Source: Aquirhabdus parva
GTDB lineage: Bacteria; Pseudomonadota; Gammaproteobacteria; Pseudomonadales; Moraxellaceae
NCBI RefSeq assembly: GCF_003351745.1
Contig: NZ_CP031222.1
Span: 726,207 to 790,206, forward strand
Direction: 5' to 3'
Length of the DNA: 64,000 nt
Notes under the pieces: generated by a model
What the model was told of the DNA's origin: nothing
Database searches by the model: none
The model's input: the letters and a program-made list of their open reading frames with translations, nothing else
Translations under genes and position numbers: made by a program
In this document: positions 10,878 through 19,496 of the stretch, one piece after another
Layout: the number at the start of each line of letters is the position of its first letter
Position numbering within the stretch: position 1 is the stretch's first letter

Positions 10878-12497
10878 TTAATGTAACTGTATGTAAAATA
10901 AAGAATCATCCTTACTATCCAATAATTCACATGCGCCAGTTGAGTCCGAATGTAAAATTGCCTCTTTATATTGACGAGAATAAGACTGTATAGTGTCCAT
11001 TGCTGCAGCTAAGGCTTTTTCATCTTTCTCTAGCAGATTGTTTAATATTTTATTTCTAAAAATAGAAATATCTGCCCCAACAATCACTCGAGTTGGCCTT
11101 TTTATATTCGGGCTTGTGGCTATGATATAGCTTAAGCTACTATCAAATACGACATGTGCTTTAGCATGGCATAGCAATCCTTTCGAAAAAAAATACTCTA
11201 CTGGGAGTTTTTGATATGCAGGATTGATCCCATGCTGTAAAAAATAGTCTTCAAGAGACGAAACATCATAGCCTTTTTCACCAAGAGCGCCTCTGACCAA
11301 TATGTATAAATCAGGTAAAGCTCTGGGATCATTTTTAATAATTAATCTTGTATCAGTATTTATATGCCTAGATATTGTATCAACCATACTTTGAACGACC
11401 GTACTCAGCTCAATTTCATAAGCCCCACTTCCCCAATAGCGCAAGTAAACAACTGCATATTCTGCACCGATCTCTTCTTTCTTTAATTGCGCCAAATCGG
11501 GTTCAAACTTATAAAAGTTTGCAATTTTTGCGACAGGGTCAAACACAGCATTAATAGAAAGAGTAACTTCGTGAGGGATCGCTGGATGTTGTACTGCATA
11601 GCCAAAAAATATAGCACCCTCAATTTTGTGCTTTTTACCAAGCATGACATCTACACCGTTTTTTAACCCATCCGCATAGACAAAAAGCTTGGCTTGTGGA
11701 AACTTTAATAAAATATCCCCAGCTTCTTTGAGCCAACCAAAAGAGTGAGTCGCTATTACTCTCGGTTTAAAGAATGTCGTATCTGAAAGTTTTTTTAGCT
11801 CATCGAAATGGATGATGTCAAATACCGCAACTTCTAAAGTGGCAGCTTGAGCAATTGCTGGTGCCCACTCTAGATATACAAAAACGCTACTATAGCCATA
11901 TTTACCATATAAATAACTTGCGGTAGCAAGAGCAAAGGGCAACCATGCTTCTGAAGGAACGAAGATCAATGATAAAGAATGTAACTCATTCAAGTGTGAG
12001 TTGCTTTCAAAGCGAAAATCTATACCGTCGTTTTGACTACGATAACGAAGCTCTTCAGAATTATTCATTTTCTCTTGTGTGAGTTGCGATTGAAACTTTC
12101 TTAACCAGTTATTCGAATTCTCATGTGATGCTGTAAAGCCTTGGATGATCGAAGAAAAATCTTTTTCTCTGAGTCGAGATCCGTAGACGAGGAGACTGTT
12201 TGGTTCCGGTTCACGATTTAATATTCCTAAATATAAAGACTTAACAACGTAATCAGCGTACAAGTGAACTGTATTTTTCCAATGATCCTCCGCGGAAGCT
12301 TCTGAGTTTGAGTTAGCTTTAAATGTATCGACATTTAGAGCTTCAACCAATTTTTTTATCGCGGTCTCACTATTCCCAGTACTGATAATTTCAGCAATAA
12401 ATGCTTGGGACTCAAGTTCATTAGGCTCTCTATTCAAAATCCCAATATAAGCATCTTTAACAATCTGCGCTGCGTATTGCGCGATAAGCGTATCCAT
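10878..12497 (-). CDS. DUF4214-like tandem domain fused to a polysialyltransferase-like glycosyltransferase domain
   Basis: The 539-residue protein opens with two related helical segments (about residues 1-55 and 65-130) sharing the motif (V)(V/K)(D/S)(A/L)Y(I/L)GILNREP, typical of DUF4214 repeats. From about residue 165 it has an alternating alpha/beta region with LFVYADGLKNG, VVYLRYWGSGAYE and AKAHVVFDSSLSY segments. These resemble the bacterial alpha-2,8-polysialyltransferase family or a related GT-B capsule enzyme. That second call is tentative. The start was moved seven codons in from the longest frame because AAAGG lies eight bases upstream of this ATG. The gene is markedly AT-rich, as is common in transferred capsule loci. 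Confidence 0.55.
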   Translation of the reverse strand: MDTLIAQYAAQIVKDAYIGILNREPNELESQAFIAEIISTGNSETAIKKLVEALNVDTFKANSNSEASAEDHWKNTVHLYADYVVKSLYLGILNREPEPNSLLVYGSRLREKDFSSIIQGFTASHENSNNWLRKFQSQLTQEKMNNSEELRYRSQNDGIDFRFESNSHLNELHSLSLIFVPSEAWLPFALATASYLYGKYGYSSVFVYLEWAPAIAQAATLEVAVFDIIHFDELKKLSDTTFFKPRVIATHSFGWLKEAGDILLKFPQAKLFVYADGLKNGVDVMLGKKHKIEGAIFFGYAVQHPAIPHEVTLSINAVFDPVAKIANFYKFEPDLAQLKKEEIGAEYAVVYLRYWGSGAYEIELSTVVQSMVDTISRHINTDTRLIIKNDPRALPDLYILVRGALGEKGYDVSSLEDYFLQHGINPAYQKLPVEYFFSKGLLCHAKAHVVFDSSLSYIIATSPNIKRPTRVIVGADISIFRNKILNNLLEKDEKALAAAMDTIQSYSRQYKEAILHSDSTGACELLDSKDDSLFYIQLH

Positions 12498-12896
12498 AAT
12501 TAAAACCTTTAACAGCAATATGTGTCTAAAATATAAAAATTAGTTTAATCAAAAAGTTACACAAAGGCTTAAATATAAGTTTGTGCATACGGTTACTCAA
12601 AAAAGTTAATGATTGGTTGAAAGTCAAAATTATGGCTTCTTAACAATTTTGCCATCTATGTAATAAGTGATTGACTCTAACTCAATAACGTTAGCCTATT
12701 TATATGTGATAAGTCCCTGTGTTAGTTCATCATAACTCGCTTTAAAGAGGTCGTCTAGGCTGCTTATCGTGTTGGTTCTGGCTGTTTTTATATCTAATGG
12801 CGTAGTCAAAAAAACAAAATCCTCCTCAACAGTTAGTTCGTCAGAAAGGGTTTAAAACTGTTCTTAGATCAATCTAGAGAGATCTTTTTGAGAGTT
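12498..12896. other. 399-bp gap in the capsule block with a possible small or decayed reading frame
   Basis: Between the fused glycosyltransferase and the KpsS gene there is no full-length gene. The minus strand has a 52-codon stretch open from about 12,851 to 12,696 whose translation looks protein-like. It is in the same frame as kpsS but separated from it by three stops. The rest (12,498-12,690) is AT-rich and shows no convincing promoter or terminator. Confidence 0.6.
12696..12809 (-). CDS. Possible 37-residue small ORF or gene remnant
   Basis: A TTG start, with GGAGG eleven bases upstream, opens a frame encoding a short acidic, helical-looking peptide (ending SYDELTQGLITYK). Protein-like sequence continues upstream of the TTG to about 12,851 (for example SDELTVEEDFVFL) but has no ATG or GTG. 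It could be a small protein with a TTG start. Alternatively it is the surviving tail of a gene that once continued from or replaced the end of kpsS. No family is recognised. Confidence 0.25.
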   Translation of the reverse strand: MTTPLDIKTARTNTISSLDDLFKASYDELTQGLITYK

Positions 12897-14084
12897 CTAT
12901 TTAATACGAAATGCACGAGGATCAACGAGTAACTCTGGGAGGTACACTGCGCCTTGTAATTGGCATTTTGCAATAAGCCAGCCGCGATATCGTTTACTTA
13001 ATGCCTGATCTACTGATTGAGGGTCGTTCCAGAAACTGTTCAAGTCACCTTGGTGTGTCAGACCGACAATGTTATAAATGGCTTTTCCTAAGGTTTTGAC
13101 TGGAACACCCTCTTCCACGGAAGTCATGCCTACCGACGAATTCACTGTGACCGTACCCTTCAAGATGGGAAACAGAGAGGGTAGGTGAATGTCATGAACA
13201 TAAAAGACTCTGCCTTGCAAATTAAATCGATGAGTTAGCGTCTTTATGAGCCCGATATAATTTCGATAAGCTCGATCTAATGGATGATGCTTAATCACCA
13301 GAACATTGTCTAGCGGTGCGTGTTCAGCAAAGCTTGCCATCGTTTCTTCAATATAAGTTTCCATGGCATGTCCACCATGTAACCATAGTTGACTGTCATT
13401 ATGAACTTGTAATGGCATCAAAAAAATTCTACCGCTCCAGTTATTGCGTAGCAGATTAAGCACATCACGTTGACGCCATTTGTACCAGACCTTACGAAAT
13501 CCACCAACAATCCAGCGTCGTGGTTCTGCCCAACTAATTTCGCGATGATGCTTATAGCCTGGATACTTCCACTGGAAAAGCCAAGTAATGAAGTAATACC
13601 ACATGGCTAATTTAGCGCGATAAGAAAAGTGGTCAGGAATATAATGTTCGGGAGGAGGAGGAGGAGGTTCTACAGTATAGTCTTCGGGATTGCGGCTTAG
13701 CGTGGAGTGGGCATTGACACCCCAAGGTTCAAGTGTAATCCAATTTGGACGCAGGTAGCCCTCCTCGAAAACGAGAAACAGTACACCTAACCGTAAAGCA
13801 ACCTCATGTGCGATACGATGGTAAATACGTGCATCGCTGAAAACCATTATGGCTTCGATCTGATATTCTTGGATCAGTTTGGTGAGCCACTCAGACCAGT
13901 CCTCTATCTTGCCTGTATAATCAATGCCCTTAGGGAAGTACCAAGTATCCCCTGCGTTAAGGTTTACTTTAGTGACAGAATATCCCGCTTGATCTAGCTT
14001 ATTTGCAATGCTGTGAAAGAAAGGTCCAAATGGGCCTTGTAGCATCAAAATTTTCTTGGCTGAGCCTAATTGGTCTAGTATCAT
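12897..14084 (-). CDS. kpsS: Capsule polysaccharide export/biosynthesis protein, KpsS-like
   Basis: The N-terminus reads KKILMLQGPFGPFFHSIANKL, the hallmark of KpsS/LipB. It is followed by NAGDTWYF, the EEGYLRPNWITLE motif and a C-terminal HHPLDRAYRNY ... TVNSSVG block of the Capsule_synth family. KpsS and KpsC are beta-Kdo glycosyltransferases that build the Kdo linker on a phosphatidylglycerol anchor for ABC-exported capsules. The 395 residues are close to family length. An ATG nine codons upstream is also possible; neither start has a good ribosome binding site. It lies about 60 bases after the KpsC-like gene in the same block. Confidence 0.88.
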   Translation of the reverse strand: MILDQLGSAKKILMLQGPFGPFFHSIANKLDQAGYSVTKVNLNAGDTWYFPKGIDYTGKIEDWSEWLTKLIQEYQIEAIMVFSDARIYHRIAHEVALRLGVLFLVFEEGYLRPNWITLEPWGVNAHSTLSRNPEDYTVEPPPPPPEHYIPDHFSYRAKLAMWYYFITWLFQWKYPGYKHHREISWAEPRRWIVGGFRKVWYKWRQRDVLNLLRNNWSGRIFLMPLQVHNDSQLWLHGGHAMETYIEETMASFAEHAPLDNVLVIKHHPLDRAYRNYIGLIKTLTHRFNLQGRVFYVHDIHLPSLFPILKGTVTVNSSVGMTSVEEGVPVKTLGKAIYNIVGLTHQGDLNSFWNDPQSVDQALSKRYRGWLIAKCQLQGAVYLPELLVDPRAFRIK

Positions 14085-14144
14085 AATGATTATTTTAACT
14101 TTAGTAGGCATTTAATTTAAAGTATGCAAATGTTATTTCTTTTG

Positions 14145-15188
14145 TTACTTTCGTCGTAAAAGAAACCTCAGGAGCCTACGCACAAAAGGGGGAATAGTTT
14201 TTTGTTCATTGCGCCAATAAATCAACTCTTCTAGTGCTTCTTCGACAGAAATCTGTTGATGGGTTTTCCGGCTGACGTAGGTCGGGTAGAGAATGAGTGT
14301 TCCTGCAATCAATTCATCCAAAGTCAGTTGTCGTATGCGTCTTGGATGTGATTGACGATCGATAGTTAGTCCCCAACCCGCATAGAAGGGTTGACCATAG
14401 CAGAAGACGACCTTTCCCCGCAATAAGGCTTCGAATCCTGCAAGGGAGGTAATGACATGAACTTCATCCACCTGCGCCAACAGATGATCCATGGATACAT
14501 CAACCACGACTTCATTGCATAATTCGCCAGCATTTAACCGGCCTTGAGTTCTTAGTCCAGCGACGACGTCTGGATGGGGTTTATAGATAATAAAGGCATC
14601 AGGGTTTGCCTGACGTACAGTGGTGAGTAGCGACAAGTTACTGCGAATATCATTGGCACCGAATTGAATGCTTGCATCACTCTCAACTTGTCCTACGACC
14701 AAAATAATCTGTCGTGCTGTGTTTGGTTTCTGCCATAGCTTGCCAGAGACATTATATTTTGTTAGTCCTGCTGTGATGAGTTTTTCAGACAAATGACGTG
14801 CGCGGCTGATGAGCCGACCATCAAAGACAGTCGTGTTTAAAATGTTTTCTATATCTGAAGGCTGGGTTGGGTCATAGTAAATACCTGTTCGATCAATAAC
14901 CCATGATAAGGGCTTTGTTAAGTCCGCGCCTAAACCAACTGATCGTAGAAAACCATCTTCAAGGCGTATGATTTTGACACTTGAAGAGATTCCATCGGGA
15001 ATGGGTCTATTTCCCCATAGGACTAGAGTCGCATCAGAGGGAACTTGCCAACTCCAGTAAACGAAGGCCACATGTTGATTGAGAAAGCGCCTGACGAGTG
15101 GTCTTTTCCATGGGGAAAATCCAAATGCATAAAGGATTTCATCTGAATCATGGCACATATTGGAGTGCGACTTGAACCGGAGGTGCAT
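14145..15188 (-). CDS. KpsC-like capsule polysaccharide biosynthesis protein, single-module
   Basis: The 347 residues align in pattern with one half of KpsC: FGFSPWKRPLVRRFL, then RLEDGFLRSVGLGADLTKPLSW, GQVESDASIQFG, IYKPHPDV, TSLAGFEALLRGK, and GQPFYAGWGLTID followed by an RRIRQLTLDEL tail. Full KpsC has about 670 residues and two beta-Kdo transferase modules, so this is about half length. It is not obviously truncated, since it has a complete start and end. The stop is 33 bases from the longest possible kpsS start, and the gene starts two bases after the preceding glycosyltransferase. It may add only one type of Kdo linkage, or a second module may be encoded elsewhere. Confidence 0.85.
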   Translation of the reverse strand: MHLRFKSHSNMCHDSDEILYAFGFSPWKRPLVRRFLNQHVAFVYWSWQVPSDATLVLWGNRPIPDGISSSVKIIRLEDGFLRSVGLGADLTKPLSWVIDRTGIYYDPTQPSDIENILNTTVFDGRLISRARHLSEKLITAGLTKYNVSGKLWQKPNTARQIILVVGQVESDASIQFGANDIRSNLSLLTTVRQANPDAFIIYKPHPDVVAGLRTQGRLNAGELCNEVVVDVSMDHLLAQVDEVHVITSLAGFEALLRGKVVFCYGQPFYAGWGLTIDRQSHPRRIRQLTLDELIAGTLILYPTYVSRKTHQQISVEEALEELIYWRNEQKTIPPFVRRLLRFLLRRK

Positions 15189-15190
15189 AA

Positions 15191-16345
15191 TTAGACCTGA
15201 TTAAGCCAAGTATCGATTTTTTTAAAATGATCTGCCCATGTTGGTAAAGTCATTGTGATGGATTTTGGGATAAGAGTGTGATTGAGCCATATTGATTCAA
15301 TAGCCTGCATCCAGCCTAGGCCATCGATGGGGTCGAGATAATGAGGGGCATTGCCTACAATCTCATGAAATACAGGAAGGTCGCTGGCTAGGACGGTCAC
15401 GCCTTGTTGCAATGCTTCAATCAATGGTAGCCCGAAACCTTCGGCAAATGAAGGGAAGAGCAGGGCTTGAGTATGTTGTAGCCATTGTGCAAGCTCAAGA
15501 TCAGATACCTCGGATAACTCAATGACAATTCCCTTTAATTGTGGGCAACGTTCAAGCATATCAACAACCTGCTCACACTCCCACCCGCGTTGGCCAATCA
15601 AAACCAGTTTGGGCGTATTGTCGCCGTATTTTTCGATTAATTTACGCCAAACATTCAAGATCAGTAAGTGGTTTTTACGAGGTTCTATGGTGCCCAACAT
15701 CATAAAGTAAGGTGCTGGAATAGGAGATGTTGTATGTAGCTGCTTAACTGCGGGGAGGATTCCAAGATGCGCGACTACACTAGGTCTCCGTTCAAGTTGG
15801 TGTTCGATCGTAAATTTATCGAGCTCATTCAACGTATCTTGAGAGTTGGTAATCACTCCCGAAGCTGTTGCAAGCATGGCTTTCATCCGTGAAGTATGCC
15901 GACTGATTTCCCCATCACGGCAATACTCAGGATGTGTGATCGGGATAAGATCATGTACCATATAGATCGGGCGAACTGGGTTTTGCTCTAACCACGTAAT
16001 ATAGCGCGCATGCTCCAATCCGCTATGCCCAACATTAATAAAAAAAGCATTTTCGATGGGTTTGACGTTTGTGCTGCGCATAATCTTGGTTAGGAGATGA
16101 GTCAGAAAATCTACTTGCTGATACTTACCTTTGAGCGACTTGACGTCTTGATTCAGTAAAAAAGTGCGAACGAGGGCACTGTCCTCCTGTGTGAGAACAA
16201 TCCCTTTCCCACGAATATGCAAGAATGCCTGAGCATTTTCAAAGTGATCTAGGTAGGCCAAACAGACCCGGTCAACCCCAGTGGGGAGTCGACCTTTTAA
16301 GCTTCTGCCAACAATCCGCGTAATATCGAGGACGATATCCGTCAT
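15191..16345 (-). CDS. Glycosyltransferase family 4
   Basis: The 384-residue GT-B enzyme starts DIVLDITRIVGRSLKG, with the GVDRVCLAYL acceptor-side motif and a MVHDLIPITHPEY segment. The C-terminal donor domain has MLGTIEPRKNHLLIL, LVLIGQRGWE and FAEGFGLPLIEAL (retaining EX7E). This resembles mannosyl- and galactosyl-transferases of capsule and O-antigen loci. The gene lies five bases after the exporter lipoprotein gene and two bases before the KpsC-like gene, so it is in a tight operon. The donor sugar is unknown. Confidence 0.88.
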   Translation of the reverse strand: MTDIVLDITRIVGRSLKGRLPTGVDRVCLAYLDHFENAQAFLHIRGKGIVLTQEDSALVRTFLLNQDVKSLKGKYQQVDFLTHLLTKIMRSTNVKPIENAFFINVGHSGLEHARYITWLEQNPVRPIYMVHDLIPITHPEYCRDGEISRHTSRMKAMLATASGVITNSQDTLNELDKFTIEHQLERRPSVVAHLGILPAVKQLHTTSPIPAPYFMMLGTIEPRKNHLLILNVWRKLIEKYGDNTPKLVLIGQRGWECEQVVDMLERCPQLKGIVIELSEVSDLELAQWLQHTQALLFPSFAEGFGLPLIEALQQGVTVLASDLPVFHEIVGNAPHYLDPIDGLGWMQAIESIWLNHTLIPKSITMTLPTWADHFKKIDTWLNQV

Positions 16346-16350
16346 AGATA

Positions 16351-17526
16351 TTATTTCGAGATACTGATGATAGAGGCGGCTGGATACAATACGGAGCTGA
16401 CTGTTCCTAAGACAATGTCGAGGAATTTTTTGAGTTCTGCACCAGAAGCATTAGAAACATACAAGATATCTTTATTGCGCACAGGGAAGTTCTGGGCAAT
16501 AAAGAAGTTTGTAGGATCTTTCATATCAATACGATAAATCACAGGTACTTTCCCCTCAGGAGTCAACACCATATTGGCTGGCTGTTGTACCAGTGCGCTC
16601 GGTGTTTCAAAGCGGAAGATAAATACACCATGTGCATCGGAACGGCTATCTTGTAACCCTCCTGCTCTTGCAACGGCTTGTGCAAGTGAGATGCCTTGAG
16701 CTTCAAAATTAATTTCCTGATTTTTATCTACTGCGCCTAGAACGGTGAAACTGAGGGGTTGGAATAAGGCAGTTACGACATCACCAGACTGCAGGACAAT
16801 ATTTTGTTTGGGATCGCGAATAACAGTTTGTAGAGGAAGTTCTGCAGCTTGATCATTACGGGTCAGTTGTAGTGTAACTTTGTCGATAGGATCTTTTACA
16901 CCACCTGCGGCGGCAAGTGCATCTAGTATTCGTTCTCCACGTGGGGTGATAGACATGCGCGTACTTGCCGTCACATCGCCGATCACTGTTACGTTGGAGG
17001 TGTTGTTTTTTGTGGTGCGTACCAAAATCTGAGGATCATTCGCCATGCCGCGCAATTTCTTGGCAATAATTGTTTGTACTTGTTCTGGAGTCTTTCCTAC
17101 AACGGAGATTTGTCCGACGAAGGGTACGCTAATTGTTCCTTTCTGGTCTACCATTTGTTCAGGTAAAACACTGGCTTTTGATCCGCTAGGACTGAGCCCA
17201 ACTGCATCGGAGCCACCAAAAAGTAAGGCGGGAGGAGCTTCCCAGACTGTGACTTCAACGACATCACCAGCGCCGATGGTTAAGGATGAGGAGGTATTGG
17301 TAAGAGACGAGAAAGATTTTTTCTGCTGACTGGCGATAACTTGTCTAGCTACCGCGTCGTTGATTTCAACAATTTGAACTGCAGATGCACCAACACCATT
17401 CTTGTTATCTAATATTTTTTGTCGATTAGGCCCAGCTGCTGGTATCCAATCAGGCGATAGTGTACATCCGCTCAAGGTGGCTATCACCAGAGTCAAAGTC
17501 AATAATTTAGTGTGCGCTTTATTCAT
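16351..17526 (-). CDS. Polysaccharide export outer-membrane lipoprotein (Wza/KpsD/BexD-type OPX)
   Basis: The 391-residue protein has a lipoprotein signal with lipobox LSGC (Cys21). It then has a polysaccharide-export domain (TIGAGDVVEVTVWEAP ... GTISVPFVGQISV) and SLBB-type beta-grasp segments (NVTVIGDV...AAGGVKD; FTVLGAV...ARAGGLQD). It would form the outer-membrane channel for capsule export. An ATG five codons earlier exists, but this start gives a standard signal peptide. A good promoter lies about 260 bases upstream, making this the first gene of the minus-strand capsule operon. A missing Wzc or KpsE partner suggests the rest of the machine is encoded outside the window. Confidence 0.92.
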   Translation of the reverse strand: MNKAHTKLLTLTLVIATLSGCTLSPDWIPAAGPNRQKILDNKNGVGASAVQIVEINDAVARQVIASQQKKSFSSLTNTSSSLTIGAGDVVEVTVWEAPPALLFGGSDAVGLSPSGSKASVLPEQMVDQKGTISVPFVGQISVVGKTPEQVQTIIAKKLRGMANDPQILVRTTKNNTSNVTVIGDVTASTRMSITPRGERILDALAAAGGVKDPIDKVTLQLTRNDQAAELPLQTVIRDPKQNIVLQSGDVVTALFQPLSFTVLGAVDKNQEINFEAQGISLAQAVARAGGLQDSRSDAHGVFIFRFETPSALVQQPANMVLTPEGKVPVIYRIDMKDPTNFFIAQNFPVRNKDILYVSNASGAELKKFLDIVLGTVSSVLYPAASIISISK

Positions 17527-17914
17527 AGTAAAAACATTCATTTGAAATTGACCAAAATTAGATTCTGAGGAAGACTACCAGAGCTAAACGCTCATTATTG
17601 ATAAAAAATGTTGCAATCTGTCGGGGCAGCTTGTTTATAACACATCATTGTGGATGTTTCATTTTCATGTGCAATGATCATACCTGTCTCCGGTACTTTA
17701 TCGAAAAATCATTAACATGCTATTAGATCGTACAATAAAACCACGAGTTCAGAAGATTGACTTTCTAGGTACTAATTCTTTTATGCCTCACTATAAATAC
17801 TGAAGCCGCTTTGTTCAAGCTTTTACGCATAAAGCGTCATCTAGAGATGACTATAAATTACATATTTTACTGATTATTAAATGTTTTAACTCATGAATGA
17901 ATGAGGTTGTTGCC
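17527..17914. other. Intergenic region holding the capsule-operon promoter
   Basis: This gap of nearly 390 bp lies between the OPX gene and the mnmC-like gene, both on the minus strand. It holds a promoter candidate at 17,790-17,818 and a six-base-stem hairpin (GTCATC/GATGAC) around 17,837-17,852. I saw no ops/JUMPStart element. Confidence 0.6.
17790..17818 (-). promoter_or_regulatory. Sigma-70-type promoter for the minus-strand capsule operon
   Basis: On the minus strand TTGAAC is followed after exactly 17 bases by TATAGT. Transcription would start near 17,783 and leave a 5' leader of about 260 bases before the OPX gene. Confidence 0.45.
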
Positions 17915-19453
17915 TTAATTATCTTGTGGTGGTGTGTAATACGGTTTGCGGATTCGCTCTTTTTTGATGAAACGATGAGCACTTAGTGCCAAGATGAGTG
18001 TGGTGGGTAGGGGCAAAGCTTCTTCAAAAATCTGTGCTGCGAGTAGCTCTGCACAGAGCGGAGCAAATGAGAACCCTTTGGAGCCTAAGCCAGTCAGTGC
18101 ATAAATGCCTTGCATTTGTGAAACCTCTCCGACGATAGGCATGGAGTCACGTGGCAAAGCACGCAGACTGACGCGTCCTTGCCAAGAGTGCGTATGGGGG
18201 AGTGTGGCTGCATTTTTGGGGAATGCCTGTTTAAACAACTCTAGATTGGATTGATGCTCGCCCTCACGTAAAGTCAGATCCATATCATCCCGCATGAACG
18301 ATGAACCGAGAATCAGTTTCTCTCCATCATTGACGGCATATCCTCCATAGCCCAAAGCAAAGTCTGAAGATGAGTTGGATTCTATCCAGGACATCTGTCC
18401 TCGAATTACCGTGAGCGGCGGTAATGTAGGGCATAGCCGCTCACTGTCTTTCGCGTTAGCGATGATCACATGCGTTTTTTTGGCAATGCATACCCCATTG
18501 CTGTCGAGAAGCAGCCAGTGATTGTCAGGAGACTTATGTAATGCCGCAACATGTTGTTTGACTAGAGTGACTTGTGCTGAAGACAGCACATGATCACGAA
18601 TGGCTTTCGGGTTGATCACTATTGCGCGTGGCATAAACATCTGGGCATGCGGAGTAATAAGTTCCATACGAGTCTGCACGTCTTCAGGCTGAAGCAGTTG
18701 AACCATGTCATCGGGATAGTTTTTGATTTTTTCTAAATCTTCAGCACTGGCTTCAAGAAGTGCACCAGAATGAGTCACTACATTCGGAGCCCAGTAACTC
18801 CACCAGCGTGCAGTACTGAGTGCACCGAGGGTTTGCAGGTTATTACTGACCCGTTCAAGTTTCGGGAGTTTGGACAAAAGCAAAGCTTTGGGATTGCCCG
18901 ATGCACCCGCTAGAGGTTCATCCTGTTCAATAAGAGTGATGGCGTACCCACGGCGTGTGAATGCATCTGCGATAGAAAGACCTGCGATTCCTGCGCCTAT
19001 AACTGCGAAAGAAAGTGACTCTGATTTAACGGGCTCAGGGTTAATGATCGGCGGCTGTCCAACCATCAGATCATCGACAGCATCACCAAAGCAGAGATCT
19101 ACAGTGAGGCGCTCAGATGGATAGATCAGTCGATGTATGCCTGAAATCGCAGGAGGGTACTGCGCTAGAAGTTGCTGCGCAAGATCGTCATATTCGGGAT
19201 GCTCAGCCAATACCTCCTGTATCTGCTGCTGTGATAGAGGTTCTTTTGCAGTGGCAATGATATGCAAGCGGCTGAAATTATTAGGGCGGACGTGCTGCCA
19301 CAGTTTCCATAGTCGTAAACAGACCATGCCGCTATCAAACGGAGATTTGCCCAGAGTTAGGCACTGGTATGAGTGCAGTTTTGAAAGTTGGGTGCCCAGT
19401 TCTTGCTCAGAGATGTGATGTTGGCTGAGCAGGTACTCATTAAGCACAGTCAT
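17915..19453 (-). CDS. MnmC-like FAD-dependent cmnm5s2U34 oxidoreductase with a degenerate methyltransferase half
   Basis: The C-terminal ~360 residues are an MnmC-type DAO flavoprotein: the FAD motif is VIGAGIAGLSIADAFTRRGY, followed by LIEQDEPLAGASGNP and a closing YALTGLGSKGFSFAPLCAE. It would remove the carboxymethyl group from tRNA wobble uridine. The N-terminal ~150 residues still show MnmC methyltransferase landmarks (LHIIATAKEPL, QYPPAISGIHRL, LTVDLCFGDA). The SAM-binding GTGLNFL-type motif is replaced by FDSGMVCLRLW, and the stretch with the catalytic DGFAP motif is missing. The protein is 512 residues versus about 620-670 for bifunctional MnmC. An upstream TTG would add eight residues. 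Confidence 0.83.
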   Translation of the reverse strand: MTVLNEYLLSQHHISEQELGTQLSKLHSYQCLTLGKSPFDSGMVCLRLWKLWQHVRPNNFSRLHIIATAKEPLSQQQIQEVLAEHPEYDDLAQQLLAQYPPAISGIHRLIYPSERLTVDLCFGDAVDDLMVGQPPIINPEPVKSESLSFAVIGAGIAGLSIADAFTRRGYAITLIEQDEPLAGASGNPKALLLSKLPKLERVSNNLQTLGALSTARWWSYWAPNVVTHSGALLEASAEDLEKIKNYPDDMVQLLQPEDVQTRMELITPHAQMFMPRAIVINPKAIRDHVLSSAQVTLVKQHVAALHKSPDNHWLLLDSNGVCIAKKTHVIIANAKDSERLCPTLPPLTVIRGQMSWIESNSSSDFALGYGGYAVNDGEKLILGSSFMRDDMDLTLREGEHQSNLELFKQAFPKNAATLPHTHSWQGRVSLRALPRDSMPIVGEVSQMQGIYALTGLGSKGFSFAPLCAELLAAQIFEEALPLPTTLILALSAHRFIKKERIRKPYYTPPQDN

Positions 19454-19496
19454 ATAGCAACAGATAGAATGAAACAATCCATCATTCTATCACTCA

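Noticed and set aside
17527-17914. JUMPStart/ops antitermination element for the capsule operon
   Set aside because: No GGCGGTAG-type core is found on the minus strand of this region.
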